NCBI RefSeq assembly: GCF_902459465.1
Contig: NC_047081.1
Coordinates: 10,197,883-10,261,882, forward strand
Source: Asterias rubens
Taxonomy: Eukaryota; Echinodermata; Asteroidea; Forcipulatida; Asteriidae
Direction of reading: 5' to 3'
Length of the DNA stretch: 64,000 bases
Shown piece by piece: positions 45,101 through 56,799 of the stretch (its first letter is position 1; each line of letters starts with the position of its first letter). The position numbers and the translations under genes are program-made. Below the pieces are notes generated by a model. The model ran no database searches, was not told where the DNA came from, and was given only the letters and a program-made list of their open reading frames with translations.

Positions 45101-48100
45101 ATCCACTATGGTATTGAAGGATTGATAGGTAAACTATGCCAGCCTAAAATATGATACCATGTGGAGATTGCAACTAACAAAGCACAAGGTCAACCCTCCT
45201 ACTGTTTTACCAAAAGTTTAAGTGTCGTTTGTCCCTAAAATCAGAAAAAAACTTGATTAAGTCCAGACCTGCTAGAAAATAAATTAATGGTATCTGACCT
45301 GACTTTACTTTTGTATTTCATATTCCTAAAGCATACTAAAAAAAATAAAGCTCTTGCAAAATAAATGTTTGTAAATGTATGAATATCTCTAACCTTTATT
45401 ATGAGTATGGAATCCGAGTAGATTGTTCTTTCGACACGCAAAACTAGTTTGCGGGAATTAAATAAATTGAAGCGATGTAACATGACACTGACCACTATGG
45501 CAATTTAATAATGGAGGGCAATATGAAATGAGACACCGATAACCTCAGCTGAGATTTCACTCAACAGTAATTAATTTTAAAAAAGGGAAAACAACTCAGA
45601 ATTTAATGAACAGTATGTCAGAGTCTTACAACTGCACACAAATTACACATTTTTAAGAAAAATGTGGAAGTGTAAAATTTGAGCTGCACAATACCAATTT
45701 CATAAAGCTGTTAATCAGTGATAAATTTAAAATATTGAGTTGGGTCGGGCACCAGCCAAAACAATACAAACTTAAAGTAATTTGGGCTGGTAACCTGATC
45801 CTGCTAAGCAATACTATTCTTTGCTTACAGACTTCATGAAATTGGGCCCTGATAGTTATAGCATTATCTAAATTGGGTCAAATTCTCAAAAGAACATAAT
45901 CTACCTGGCAAGTAGACACACACATGGTTTTACCGCACAAATGTAAGAGTTTCTTAAACCATGCTTAAACCAAATTAAAAGGGGAATGAATAAGTTATAA
46001 AAAATCATAAATGATTGTTGAGGGTGACTTACCAGCTAACCTTGACCTGTCGGGGTCCTTTATGTGTATCCATGGTCTCGTTGGTGGCAACGTTGATGGA
46101 GCTGTTAAAGGGAGCGTTAACAAAAGTGAATGTGAAGCAAAAATTTCATGTACAAACCCCTCCCTAAAAAAATAATAATAATAAACATATCATAAATCCA
46201 CAATAAACACATCAAGTTTACATCAATTCTGTCATTCACTTTTGACATTCAAGAAATTCTGTGCTTACCGCGCCCGGCAAAGCGCATAATTCTATAGTAG
46301 GCTGTGAGCACAGAATTCTGCAGTAAGCAGAGCCATGAAATTGGGCCCTGTTCACTGTACAGACAAATTTCAGCAGGACTTGGTGAGAGGTGAAAAAAAG
46401 AATGAACTTACGAGGTGAGAGGTGAAAAAAAGAATGAACTTACGAGGTGAGAGGTGAAAAAAAGAATGGACTTACGAGGTTAGAGGTTAAAAAAAGAATG
46501 AACTTATGAGGTGAGAGGTGAAAAAAAGAATGAACTTACGACTGATGTTGTCCAGCATGTACGAGAGTAGCCTAGGTACACCATTGTGTTCATTATACAG
46601 ACCCAGCATGTCTGTGTTTAGCGGATTACCCTTCAACCCAAGCACTTGCAGTTGGAATAATCGACCAAGCTCAAACGGGAGATTACGCAAATAGTTGTTG
46701 TTCAACAACAGTTCCCTGCAGAGAGGTAAAACAAAAAACGAGGTAAAGTGACCGTTCCAATGTGTATTTAATGCGTTCATTTACTTTTAAACTTGATTAA
46801 TCCAAACTCCCAATAGACATTCCACATGCATGTACATGTATGCACTCTATTCTACATCATATAACCGCACTCTGTACAATTTCATGAAACAATGTCCGAT
46901 TGTCAACGTTTGTACCTAACATTACTAGTGACTGGCCAGCAGGATACAGCACTCCCTGCCATCAGCTTTTTCACAAATCCATATTTCAAATGATGGTAGT
47001 GTCAGGCCTGTATGCTTCGTTTTTGAAAAGGCAAGGGCACCAAGGCTGTTTCTCTTAAGCAAAGGGCACCCTATGAGGAAATTGTAAATTTCTACTGGAG
47101 CATTTCAAGGGCACCAAGGCAATGTCAAGGGGCAACGGAGGCAATCGCCTCCGTTGCCTCCGTGAAGTATCAGGCCTGTAGTGTTGTTTTTCAACACATG
47201 TAGCCAGCTGGACCATGCCACTGTGGGGTGAATTTTGACTGATCTTCTCGTGATTTAACTGGCATTTAGCCAGTGAGCCACTGCTTGTATAAAATTAGTC
47301 CGATTCTAATAAAACTTTCTGCCCTATGACTCTCTGCCAAAAAACATAACCATGGCTCAATTTCATAGAGCTGCTAAGCACAAAAATTTGCTAAGCATAA
47401 AATTTCTTCCTTGATAACAACAGGATTACTAACCAAATTTCCACGTGATTTTCAGGATAAGCAAACAGCAGCTGAATACCAGTAACAAGCAATATGTAAC
47501 AAAAGGAAATTCGGTTGGTAATCCTGTTTTTATCAAGGAAGAAATTTCATGCTAAGCAAATTTTTGTGCTTAGCAGCTCTATGAAATTGGGCCCAGATTA
47601 CGGTAAAGAGACACAAACCTTGGAGAAGTTTTCAGAAACATGTTACATTTTAATCAAGACCACCTTGCGATGAGGTTTTGTTTCTCTGCATACATTTTTC
47701 TGATCTGATTTTATCGTGCACATAAACAATGAATTTGAATACTTTACACCAAATGTGTACTTTTTCATAAAAATACACAGGTCTGCATAAGACAAAATAA
47801 TATATTAAGGTGTTCAGCAAACATGTGCACAAACACCTCTTGATTGTTTTCTGTTTTGTTGTTGTTGTTATTTTAGCAGATGTCAATACAATAAATCCAT
47901 GTGACCAGTTGGCATTTCCAGCTTATAGGCTGTGTAATTGCAATACTTACATCAGCATGCATTCATTCCATGTATTGTGTACGAGTGTCTGAATGATACA
48001 TGTACTTAACATAATTGGGGCTCAAAATTAACACTAAACTGCAAGTTCAATGCCAGTGAATTTAACATCAGGCTAGTACATATTCATGACTGGACAAATC

Positions 48101-50092
48101 CAACAGTCTTGTGTTTTTGTTCAAATGTTGACTTTCACTCGTGAAATATCTTTCAATTATGAATAATGTGTATAGAAGGATTCTTACTCCATTTTATAAA
48201 AATGCATTTAATTTTCTTCATTAGCGCACGTTCAAATTTAGAACAGTTCAAATAAAAAATAATTAGATAGTATTTCAAATCTAGCATTATAATCGGCTCA
48301 ATGGGAGGCAAGTCTCAGTGGTTTACAAGACATTCTACCTCCTTGATAAGACCGACCTCGCTAAGTGCATAACTTGTTTTTGTCATTTAAAAATTAACTT
48401 CCTCTCTGATACTGAAGCCAAATGATGGATTCAGAAATTTGTCAAATCTCCTTGGTGGAATAGAGCAATTTATAGCACATAGAGGTCATTCACACGCCGT
48501 ACTAAAGTTGGTCTAACTCAACTTAGACCGGTTCGGGTTTAACTTTTGTGCGTCTGAATGCATAAAAAATGAGACCGGATCGGGTTTAAGCCCCCAAAGT
48601 TAAACCATCCAGTAAAGGCTATAATCTGAATACAGTAAACAAATCTGGCAGATTCAAGGACCCCCCCCCCAACCTTTGTACGAAGGTTCTTGTTATACTG
48701 TACAATGTATATTAACAGTTTATAAAACCTAGTCCATTTCAGCCTAAAAAAACATGTAGATTGCCTGTAAAAGACACACCTATTGTATTGCTTTGTGTAC
48801 AAGGGAGTGCCTTTGTTATTGTAATCCAATAAAGACACCCATAATGTATCAATATTTGGACACGTATGCAGTCATTGTCTACAAACTAGGAGTGTGAACA
48901 TGTACAAGGTTACATGCTGTTATGGTTCTTCCGCATGAGTAGTTTAGCTGAAAGCGTTCGATTAAACCATACCATGATTAAATTAACTTTTGCATCACAA
49001 GTCTAGTATACGTGTACTATAATGTACACTGATTGTGGACAGATGCACATAATGCATCAATATTTCATTTCATTTCTGGTTGGCAAATGACTTGCTCCTA
49101 GCAAAGGGAAATTAATCACAACCCAATGGAGAGAAGATTTATAAGGAAAGAAGTTTCAGTTTCAGCAAGGGGCGATACGAGCAATCATGTAGGGACTGTA
49201 AACCCAATCAAATAGTGACCCCCGGGGGAGATTCAAACCACATTATTCAATTCATTACAACATCCTAAAGAACATCAAGCACATGCAGTTTGCATTGAAA
49301 AACAACCTTTTAAGAACTATTAATAGGAGGCCTACAGGGTATAAATCCTTTCACGCTAAACCCCTAAAGACTGTGGATCATCTTGGAAACTGCCTATTTA
49401 TCAGGTAGCTTTTAGCAATAGTTCGCTAAAAACACTGCCAAGATTCCCTTTTTGTGAAAAATTGAAACCCTCCCCCTAAGAAAAAAATTATAATACTAAT
49501 AAAATCGTAAATTTTTAAATTTTGTACACTATGCAGAAGAAAACTATTGTAAGTAGATTTCGAGACAACTGTAAAAATACTAATAATAATTTGGAGTTTA
49601 AAAAAGAAAAATTTACTAGAGTAGGACTTGAACTTGTGACCTCCGGATTGATGTGACCTCCGGATTGATGTGCCAGCGCTCTACCAACTGAGCTACCTAG
49701 CCCCTATGTTGGAGGTCTTTCTATTTTGTCAAAACTTTTGTTGGCAGTGAAAGTAAGAGTAAAATAGCCTTGTTCAAACTTTACCTGAGCGTCACCAGAT
49801 CCCCAAGTTCCACGGGAAGGCTGCGTAGTTTATTAGCCGATAAATCCAAGTGCATCAGGGAGGTCAGCTTGCAGATCTCCGGCGGTACCCTGGTCAGGTT
49901 GTTGTCGTTCAGGTAGAGCGCCGTCAGGAATTGAAGACTCCATAGCTGGGGGCTGAGATTGCGGATTGTCCCTACGATCTCCAACTGCTCCCAGTGGGGC
50001 TTTTTGCCGGAGACGATGTCGTCGGGGGACATGATGCGGTACTGCCGCCGATGGTTGTTGTGGTTGTTTTGTTCATAACGATCCTTAGGCAT
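42167..50092 (-). CDS. CNOT6L: CCR4-NOT deadenylase subunit CNOT6/CNOT6L (CCR4)
   Basis: Catalytic exonuclease of the CCR4-NOT complex, which shortens mRNA poly(A) tails. Eight coding exons join in phase to 566 residues (human 555-557): 49785-50092, 46540-46715, 46033-46101, 44669-44969, 44036-44190, 43335-43577, 42717-42994, 42167-42337. The N-terminal leucine-rich repeats (about residues 50-150; LNDNNLTRVPPEI, LDLSANKLRSLPVEL, LLLNNNYLRNLPFEL, LGLKGNPL) bind the CAF1/NOT scaffold. The EEP nuclease domain follows from about 185. Visible catalytic residues are Glu234 (LQEVETD), Asp410 and Asn412 (CGDLNSLPDSG), the GVIDYIF motif, and His525 (PSDHFSLL). The C-terminal tail has Asn/Thr-rich then seven-Gly sequence before NYLIRR. 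A 5'UTR intron is indicated: acceptor at about 50108 and a minus-strand donor after 51262. The gene probably represents the single ancestor of CNOT6 and CNOT6L. Confidence 0.95.
43072..43215 (-). repeat. Non-LTR retrotransposon 3' end with (TTGAA)n tail, in a CNOT6L intron
   Basis: On the minus strand an AT-rich segment ends GAAATAAATGTTGAATTGAA followed by more TTGAA copies, as in microsatellite-tailed LINE 3' ends. Confidence 0.45.
43866..44030. repeat. Four GCCCCAT(G/T)GGGC palindromes in TTATTA spacers
   Basis: GCCCCATTGGGC at about 43868 and 44012 and GCCCCATGGGGC at about 43949 and 43979, each followed by ATTATTAC/ATTACTAC. The array stops a few bases from the CNOT6L exon-5 donor at 44030-44035. 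Confidence 0.75.
46381..46539. repeat. 32-bp minisatellite containing the CNOT6L exon-2 splice donor
   Basis: The unit GAACTTACGAGGTGAGAGGT plus GAAAAAAAGAAT repeats with starts at 46404, 46436, 46468, 46500 and 46532, exactly 32 bp apart. The highest-coordinate copy holds the authentic donor (minus strand C|GTAAGTTC). Three downstream copies keep GTAAGT; the copy at 46500 has ATAAGT. Confidence 0.92.
47008..47183. repeat. Family E repeat in a CNOT6L intron, reverse orientation
   Basis: GGGCACCCTATGAGGAAATT, AGCATTTCAAGGGCACCAAG and CACTTCCGTG-like/GAAGTATCAGGCCTG blocks are the reverse complement of the 14.28-kb copy. Confidence 0.75.
47352..47594. repeat. Family B foldback MITE in a CNOT6L intron
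   Basis: CTCAATTTCATAGAGCTGCT at the left and AGCTCTATGAAATTGGGCCC at the right, with inverted CTTCCTTGATAACAACAG / TTTTTATCAAGGAAGAAA blocks. Confidence 0.88.
47595..49617. other. CNOT6L intron, no recognised elements
   Basis: AT-rich intron sequence. A C-run (48661-48670) is present, with no supported coding or RNA features. Confidence 0.45.
49618..49706 (-). repeat. tRNA-derived SINE head / tRNA pseudogene with internal duplication
   Basis: On the minus strand GGGGCTAGGTAGCTCAGTTG plus GTAGAGCGCTGGCAC forms an acceptor, D-arm and box A, and GTTCAAGTCCTAC is a box-B-like T-arm. A 17-bp segment (GTGACCTCCGGATTGAT on +) is duplicated, which breaks the anticodon/variable region, so it is not a functional tRNA. 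Confidence 0.65.
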
Positions 50093-50143
50093 CCTGGAGG
50101 TTTTTTCTGTAGGGAAGATAGTTCAAAAGTGGGTTTAAAAACC

Positions 50144-50476
50144 GATAGTCTGAAGGTCCGTTAATCCAAAGGTTCGATAGTCCGAACGCACAAATTTCCC
50201 ATAACAGGGGGTTCATTAGTCCAAAAATGAAATAGGGTTCTTTAATCCGAACATTTGATGCGATAGTCCGAAGGTTCACTAGTCCGAAGGTTCATTGATC
50301 TGAAGGTTCATTGATCCGAAGGTTCACTGGTCCGAAGGTTCGGTAGTCCCCATAGTTAGGGTAAGGGACCTAACTTATTGTCAATTCGGACTATCGAACC
50401 TTCGGACTATTGAACCTTCGGACAAACGAACCTTCGGACTAACAAACCTTCAGACCATCGAAACTTCAGACTATCG
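50144..50476. mobile_element. 333-bp foldback element of opposed 16-bp tandem units
   Basis: The left half consists of GAAGGTTCACTAGTCC-type units. The right half has six exact-register units (TTCGGACTATCGAACC type) at 50385, 50401, 50417, 50433, 50449 and 50465. The outer ends CGATAGTCTGAAG / CTTCAGACTATCG are inverted. A 35-bp unique centre (CCATAGTTAGGGTAAGGGAC...) separates the halves. It lies in the CNOT6L 5'UTR intron, 36 bp from the acceptor of the ATG exon. Confidence 0.85.
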
Positions 50477-50621
50477 AGCTGTGTAACTCATTTTACACAT
50501 GTCACAACATAAAAGACAAGCGTTTCCTCCGTAAATTACTACGTTTGCTGTTTTAAAAACTCTCATAATAAAGGGAATAATTTCCGATTAAAAAAAAGAA
50601 TCCCTAACTTTGGTTTAAAAT

Positions 50622-50651
50622 GTAAAAAAAAAAAAAAAAAAAAAAAAAAAG
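50622..50651. repeat. 30-bp poly(A) tract
   Basis: Uninterrupted run of A on the + strand in the CNOT6L 5'UTR intron. Confidence 0.9.
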
Positions 50652-51261
50652 GTTTCACTTTCTTCAATGTTTCAATAACCGTAACCAATTCGAGTATGAC
50701 GTGACTCTGGTACAAAGTGACTTGGGTATGAAGTGACCGACGGTCCATCAGCAGACTCGGGCCAGGAGCAGGACTCAGCTCATCAGTTTGTTATTAATTT
50801 AATTTAATTAAAAGCATGGTATTGTTGTAGAACATTGTTAAAATCAAATGACTAAAAAAAGACAAAATAAACTTTGTAACTATTATTAATATCAAAATAA
50901 TGTCATTCAATTCAAATTCAATGAGTCGATGATCTCAACACAAATATAGAATTATCATATCTATAAACCCAATGCAAATGACAACAAAATTGTTTTTGCC
51001 AATGTGTTGGAAGAAGTATTCAATCAACGACAACACAAAATACATACAGCTGTGCAGTTTCTCACACACGAATTCCGTATCGCGTACGTACACACTGCAC
51101 GGAACAATGGGAACAAGCAGCCAATGAATGAAAACAGTAAAAGCAAGCGAACAGTCGGTAGTAATTTATTCGCTTCGGAATAAACTCAAATTTCACCCTG
51201 TGTAAACGCACACAGCGATATTTCAAAACAAGAAAATGAAATACCAAACACTATACGTTAC

Positions 51262-51943
51262 CTTCATTGAGTACACTTTGATGTTAAAAGTGATTAACCG
51301 TCTAAAAATGCATTTATTCGGCACGTATTTTCTACGGCAATTCTAACAGAAAATCCAAAATGGCAGGCAATAAGCGAAGCGAAGTAACGCATGCGCACTT
51401 CTTGATTGGGTAATCCATGGACCGTTCCATTATAAAGTTATCAAGCTTTCAGCCAATAATTATCAAAAAAGTCTCCCATTGTAGAATTCAAGGAAAATAA
51501 AATTATGCGTTTCATAAAAAAACAAACATTATTTTGACAACGTGATTTATCTTTAACTTATAAATGTGAGAGTTTGAATAAGACAGAGAGTAAGATGGTA
51601 AAATCATGGGAGGCAGAATTAGAGCTTTCTAAAAGCTCAAAAGTACAATGGAGCAATAAAAGTACAAAACTCATCCCACCGCCCTCCTCCAGGCCCAATG
51701 TTTGTCAAATGTCTTCTAAAAACCGAATTCTGCCATTGGTTGCGTTTTAATTCAGACCCATTAAACACTTTTCACTTTCCATACTGAAGTAATTTCCTCT
51801 GTTTTGTGCCATTATTGAAGAGGAAACACTACCCATCCCCACCCCACCCCCTACATAAACCCCATCCCAGTTAAGTTCACCGCACTTTCGCGCTTCGGCA
51901 TTTTCCGTGAGTGTTCGGGTTTGTGTTGTGACGAAAATCCAAG
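51262..51943. promoter_or_regulatory. CNOT6L/MRPL1 bidirectional promoter region and CNOT6L 5' noncoding exon
   Basis: A minus-strand donor (GTAACG, 51256-51261) ends the probable CNOT6L 5' exon. CGCATGCGCA at 51388-51397 is close to the NRF1 consensus, and an inverted CCAAT box (GATTGG, about 51403) and AAAATGGCAGGC (about 51358) are nearby. MRPL1 starts at 51944, so both genes appear to share about 600 bp of upstream sequence. Confidence 0.5.
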
Positions 51944-51951
51944 ATGGCAGC
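51940..51951 (+). promoter_or_regulatory. YY1-type motif overlapping the MRPL1 start codon
   Basis: CAAGATGGCAGC contains the ATG at 51944-51946. Confidence 0.45.
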
Positions 51952-54900
51952 CTCCATGAGCACCGTGCTTGCTTCTTTTGCAGCAACAAAGTCGCGAGGT
52001 AAGCTTTCTGATTTAGTCTGACAATTTGTATCCTTTCATCGAATGTCGCGAGAATACTCGGATAACTTTCCGTATGGCGCCACCACTTTGTGAAAGCTTG
52101 ACCGCACTCTGCCTGCTGGATTTCTTTCATTCTCAATTTCAAAATTTGATTTGCAGAATTATCAATAAACAAAGTTTTGTAGCCGACGGTGTCTTCTAAA
52201 TATACTAAATCTTATCTTTTGTTTACGTTGTTAAAATTTATTTAAGTTCTTAATCTTAATCTTGTTTTTACAAAAACATTTAATAATTCATTCAAATGTC
52301 TCTTCAAATCGAATGTTCAAGTTCAACTTTCAATTTTGGTTGATAAACAACTTTGTTTACTTAATTAAATCAAATTTTGTCAAGTTTACAAATTATTGAT
52401 TGTCATTATAATTTGAGCACTTTTTTATATTTCAAAACGACACAATACTACTATATACTTATGAAAGTTGTTTCAAATTCGATGCAGTAGTTTACTGCAA
52501 GCAGTTGACGACTGTATTCCGACTTCACCATGGAGCTGCGATGGGACCACATCACGAGAAAAGAACGTTGACTGCAACTCACATCTCCAAAAAATTTACA
52601 GGTTCGCTTCATTTGCATAAGAGAAGGTGGGTATTTTTTTATATGTCGGTCAGCTTGGTTATGTATTACAACAATTCTATAGCCATGACGACAGGTAATG
52701 AGTCGCATATGAAATAAATGTTTGTACCAATTAGTTTTTCCAAATTGTTCTGAAACAGGCGAGGAGGTTACTTTTCTTAATTTGTTGTATGTTTTGAATT
52801 CAATTGAAAACTTGAGACATTCACCCAAAATTCTTTGACATTCTAATATTTCAGGGCTCACCCTTAACTCGAGTACGGAGTACAGTAAAAATTGCTACGG
52901 GCTAGTACAGTAGACACCACTTCTAACCTGCCCTTTATCATAATTGCTTCTCTCCACCCAGGAGTGCATATTGGTACCATGCGAGAGCTGGGGAGTAACC
53001 TGCGATGGACTGGCATCCTGTCCAGGGGGAATAGAAATATTCTCAGTCGTTTATTGCCAAGGAAACTGGATTTAAACACTGGCCGCCCGAGCCATATTGG
53101 TTTGGGACAGATTTAACTTCAAGCTAATGAGGATGATTGGACAGCATTTATACATCTTTTTAACCTTCTCTCTTTCACACAGTTTCGCAACTGAAGTATC
53201 CCACCAGCTGGAAGACCCAACCATTGACCAAACCCCAGAGGAGACTCTGCTGACCATTAAAGAGAAACCCAAAGGCTATCTAGCCTGGAAACCAGTGGAT
53301 GACGTCTACATGCGTATGCATTATCCACCCCAGTTACAGACATTTCAGGATGCTATGGAAACATTAAGGAAACAGGACAAGTGGATGTTTTGTCGTCGAA
53401 AGAGTAAACATGAAGACAGGACGGTAACCATCTCTATGAATCTCGACATGGCTCTACAGAAAAAGGTTAGGGAGACAAAATAATGATATAGTAATAATAG
53501 TTTTTGGTTGAACAAAGAAAAAATGAGTGGGAGGTGGGACTTCCAAATTATCTGCTGTCTATTCCTAATCTTATCTTCATCTTCCTTTCATATGCCTCAG
53601 AGTTTAGCACGTCAATACAATAATAAAATGTCCCATTCAGAAATATTTGACAGAAAAATGTGTAAACTTTTCAGCTTTCTCTTTCTCTCTAGAAAAAAGT
53701 GGAGCCATTCCAAGGTGTAGTACTTCTTCCTCACCCCTTCAAGTCGGACAACAGAATTCTTTGCTTTGCAAGGGTAAGTCTAAGACCATATGTGCATCTA
53801 CAGTTTTTACATTTTACACATAAATGGTCAGACAGTAGGATGGTTGGCTCTGTGCTGTGTTAATAAATTCACCAAATGATGTCGTTTTGCATAGTTTATC
53901 TATCATTAATAATATCTCAGCGAGTTTGTGTAGTTTGATATTAAAAAGTCAAAGATTTTCACATGGGGGTGTATTAAGTTGACTCCTAAAGACCGGTTCA
54001 TACTTCCTGCAAATGTGATACAATTTTTGACGTCACAAATTCGCAACAAATAACTCGCATCAACTGTCCTGTGCTCAACTCCTGCGAAAAACGGCCCGTC
54101 CGTGACGTCAACACTCAAATCGCATTTGATTTTACTCTCTTAGAGTTCTCATTTTGAAGTGAACATTTTATTTCACAGGGCACAGATGAGCAGAATGCTA
54201 TCGATGCTGGGGCCGACATTGTTGGTGATGAGACCATCGTTCCAAAGGTCCTCAGCCGGAAGATCAAGAACTATGACTACTGTGTGTCGACGCCTGACAT
54301 GATGCCGGAACTGGTCCCACTGAAGAGATTGCTCAGGAAGAAGTACCCAAGCTCCAAAAGAGGTGAGAGGGTTATTTGTATTCCTATAAACCCTTGCAGC
54401 ATAGATTGGTGAATTTTGATTCTAAAAAATTGGAGTTTCTAGAAAAAGATTCTTGGTGAAAAGCACTGCAGCTGTTGATAATTTAGACTATTTTGAGAAA
54501 GTGATATAGTATTAAAAATTAAAAATGTTCACACAAAAAAACAATTGTATCTGAGAAGGATTCATACATGAGTCCTTTCTCAAATTTCTGAGGATTGGTG
54601 TCCATTCCTGAATGCTTTGGCCAGAGATGCGGTTGGTACCTGATGTCACTTCGCTTAACACTTCGCTTTGACCTCGTGGAATTAATGACAAATTTTAAAG
54701 TGCTCTGTGGATCTATTTGATACTATTCCCTTTTTAACACTTTTTCTTCCAGGTTCGGTTGGGCTGGATCTTCGGAGTATGATACACAGATACAAGAAAG
54801 GACAGGAATATAAATGCCAGATTAAATGGGCCCATGTCAATGTTTCAATCGGAAAGGTAAACCCAAACGTAGACATTTTTTTTGTGACTTTTAAACTTCT

Positions 54901-56193
54901 CAACCTACAGGGTTTTCCTTGGGCAATTTTAGAAATGTGGGAGACTTCGAATTTCTTCAAATGCTTCATCATTTGTTACCAAAGGATGTCCTGAACTTGT
55001 TTAAAAAAATAAATAACAAATTTTATTAACTGCTCTGGTGATCTATTTGAAGCATGTTTAATAAAGGGTATGTGTCGTCATGACCGCCAAGTTATAGCCT
55101 ACAAGCACTCGCTCTAAGCTTGGGCGGTTCCTTCGATTACCCGGTTCTACCCGGTTCCAAATTGGAACCGGAACCGAGCCCCAAATTTCTGGAACCGCCC
55201 AAGCTTAACTCGCTCTCCATTCACATGATATGGATGTCATGGCATGCAGTAACAGGAAGTTTTCCATGATATGATAGATAGATAGATAGATAAAAGGTTT
55301 ATTGACAATAGCCATCACAGCATAAAAACTGAATTGCAACTATGATACAATATTTTTAAAAAGTTAAAAGGACATCATTAAGAGAACAACAATATTATTT
55401 ACAATTATTATATAAAATTCACAAGCAAAAAGGGGAATAAAAACGAACAGCAACCACACACACCTTTGGCAAGACACACACCACACCATCACACACATAA
55501 AGGAACAAAACCGCACGTACACACCCGAACTAAACAAAACAACACAATACCAATGTTGAATAACCTGTAATGACTTCTGACCCTTTACAGCTGAGCCTGA
55601 CTAATGAGCAGCTTGAAGAGAACATGCAGTGTATCATAACAGATGTCAGTAAACACAAGCCAGCTGAATTCAGTAAGCATAATCTGCATTAATTTTTTTT
55701 CTCTTAGCTGAACATAATTTGTAATGCAATCGACATTTCAACAAAAGTGTTTCTGCTTGCTTAATTATGTGTTAGGGTCTTGGTGACCATCTCCCCTCCC
55801 TTGTCCATGCTCAAGCAAGGACAGCTCAGTAGGCACTACCTCATGTGGCGCTACAGTAATAAACATCCCCCTCCTCCAATTCTAGGGGAGAGGGCGGAGG
55901 AATGTTTGTAGTGTAAATTGTTTTGAATAAACCTGCCTTGATGATAAAACCAAATCCAACTGCTTTTCCCAGTTTTATTATAAGTTTCAGGGAAGGTATA
56001 CATTAATTTTTAAAATAAATGGCAATAAAAACCTATGGTTTACCACATTGCAGGTCCACTTATCACAAAGATAACGCTGAATGCTTTCCTTCTTGACGGA
56101 GTTGCCCTGGAATTTGAGAAGTATCTGCCGAAGCGAGAGGACGAGTTCAGTGCCTTGAGGTCGAGTCAAGAACCTGAGACAAAGCAACTCTAA
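51944..56193 (+). CDS. MRPL1: Mitochondrial ribosomal protein L1 (uL1m)
   Basis: Component of the L1 stalk of the large mitoribosomal subunit. Eight exons, 51944-51998, 52488-52626, 53183-53465, 53693-53773, 54179-54362, 54753-54856, 55591-55672 and 56054-56193, join in phase to 355 residues (human 325). The N-terminus (MAASMSTVLASFAATKSR) fits a mitochondrial presequence. Family hallmarks are DDVYMRMHYPPQ, LDMALQKKKKVEPFQGV, LPHPF, AGADIVGDETIVPKVL, the PDMMPELVPLKRLLRKKYP core, IHRYKKGQEYK, VNVSIGKLSLTNEQLEENM and HKPAEFSGPLITKITL. The glycine-rich bacterial L1 motif (GPRGLMP) is replaced by KKYPSSKRGSVG, as in animal mitochondrial forms. Exon 2 begins at a CAGTAG tandem acceptor, giving two isoforms that differ by one residue. 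Confidence 0.94.
52060..52090 (+). repeat. Solo end of a family D MITE in MRPL1 intron 1
   Basis: GGATAACTTTCCGTATGGCG plus CCACCACTTT matches the first 30 bp of the 132-bp element in NUDT13 and SIRT1 introns. The rest is missing. It starts 62 nt after the end of MRPL1 exon 1. Confidence 0.85.
55112..55210. repeat. Inverted-repeat MITE in an MRPL1 intron
   Basis: AAGCTTGGGCGGTTCC and GGAACCGCCCAAGCTT are perfect arms. The interior has CCGGTTCCAAATTGGAACCGG, itself a palindrome. Confidence 0.85.
55264..55480. repeat. (GATA)n-tailed non-LTR retrotransposon 3' end
   Basis: GATAGATAGATAGATAGATA is followed by AAAGGTTTATTGACAATAGC, which in reverse is a LINE-like 3' end with AATAAA and a microsatellite tail. 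Confidence 0.45.
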
Positions 56194-56309
56194 CATGTAC
56201 AGAGGCAGTTGAAATATTAATTCAATAGGGATGGGATTTGATGAATGTTGATATTCCTGAAAACAGGCTTGGGTCCCCCTTATTCTAGGCAACCTCTCAG
56301 ACACGACAC

Positions 56310-56492
56310 AGGCCTGGTACTTCACGAAGACAATGGAGGTAATTGCCCCCATTGCACCATGGTCATATTGCCTTGGTGCCCTTGAAATGCTCGAGTAGAA
56401 ATGCACAATTTCCTCATAGGTTGCCCTTTTCCAAAGAGAAAATGCCATTGTGCCCTTGCCCTTCCAAAATCGAAGCATGCATACAGGCCTAA
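56310..56492. repeat. Family E repeat downstream of the MRPL1 stop
   Basis: AGGCCTGGTACTTCACGAAG, TTGCCTTGGTGCCCTTGAAA and CAATTTCCTCATAGGTTGCC match the family core. It lies about 120 nt after the MRPL1 stop, probably in the 3'UTR. Confidence 0.72.
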
Positions 56493-56793
56493 AATTGATC
56501 TCTGGCCGCACCAAGAATGCTGCGGATTTAACATTCTTGTAAAAATTATGTGGCTGTTTTTTTGCTGTTTCTCAACAAATAGACACTGTATGAAGCTAAA
56601 ACTGCCACAGTGAGTTATTGTATCTCAGCATTATGTTGACAAAACCAATCTATGACCCTACCTTTAAAATCAAAACTTTACAAGGTTGTACGAACATTGT
56701 ATATGCAAAGCTATTACAACAGTTACTTGGAAAACTTCATGCAATATTCATGGTTCCGATTTCCAACTAGAAAGTTGTAAAGTTTCGGTTGTA

Positions 56794-56799
56794 AATAAA
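56794..56799 (+). terminator. Candidate MRPL1 poly(A) signal
   Basis: AATAAA about 600 nt after the MRPL1 stop codon; others nearby cannot be excluded. Confidence 0.3.

Noticed and set aside
46021-46110. Direct splicing of CNOT6L exon 2 to the nuclease exon
   Set aside because: The phases do not match. The 69-nt exon 46033-46101 (LPPTRPWIHIKDPDR) restores the frame and matches the PRPWI segment of human CNOT6.
49618-49706. Functional tRNA gene
   Set aside because: Box A and box B are recognisable, but a 17-bp duplication disrupts the cloverleaf. The same head is found in other SINE copies.
55987-56514. 175-codon minus-strand open frame
   Set aside because: Antisense to the last MRPL1 exon and a family E repeat; no protein-like composition.
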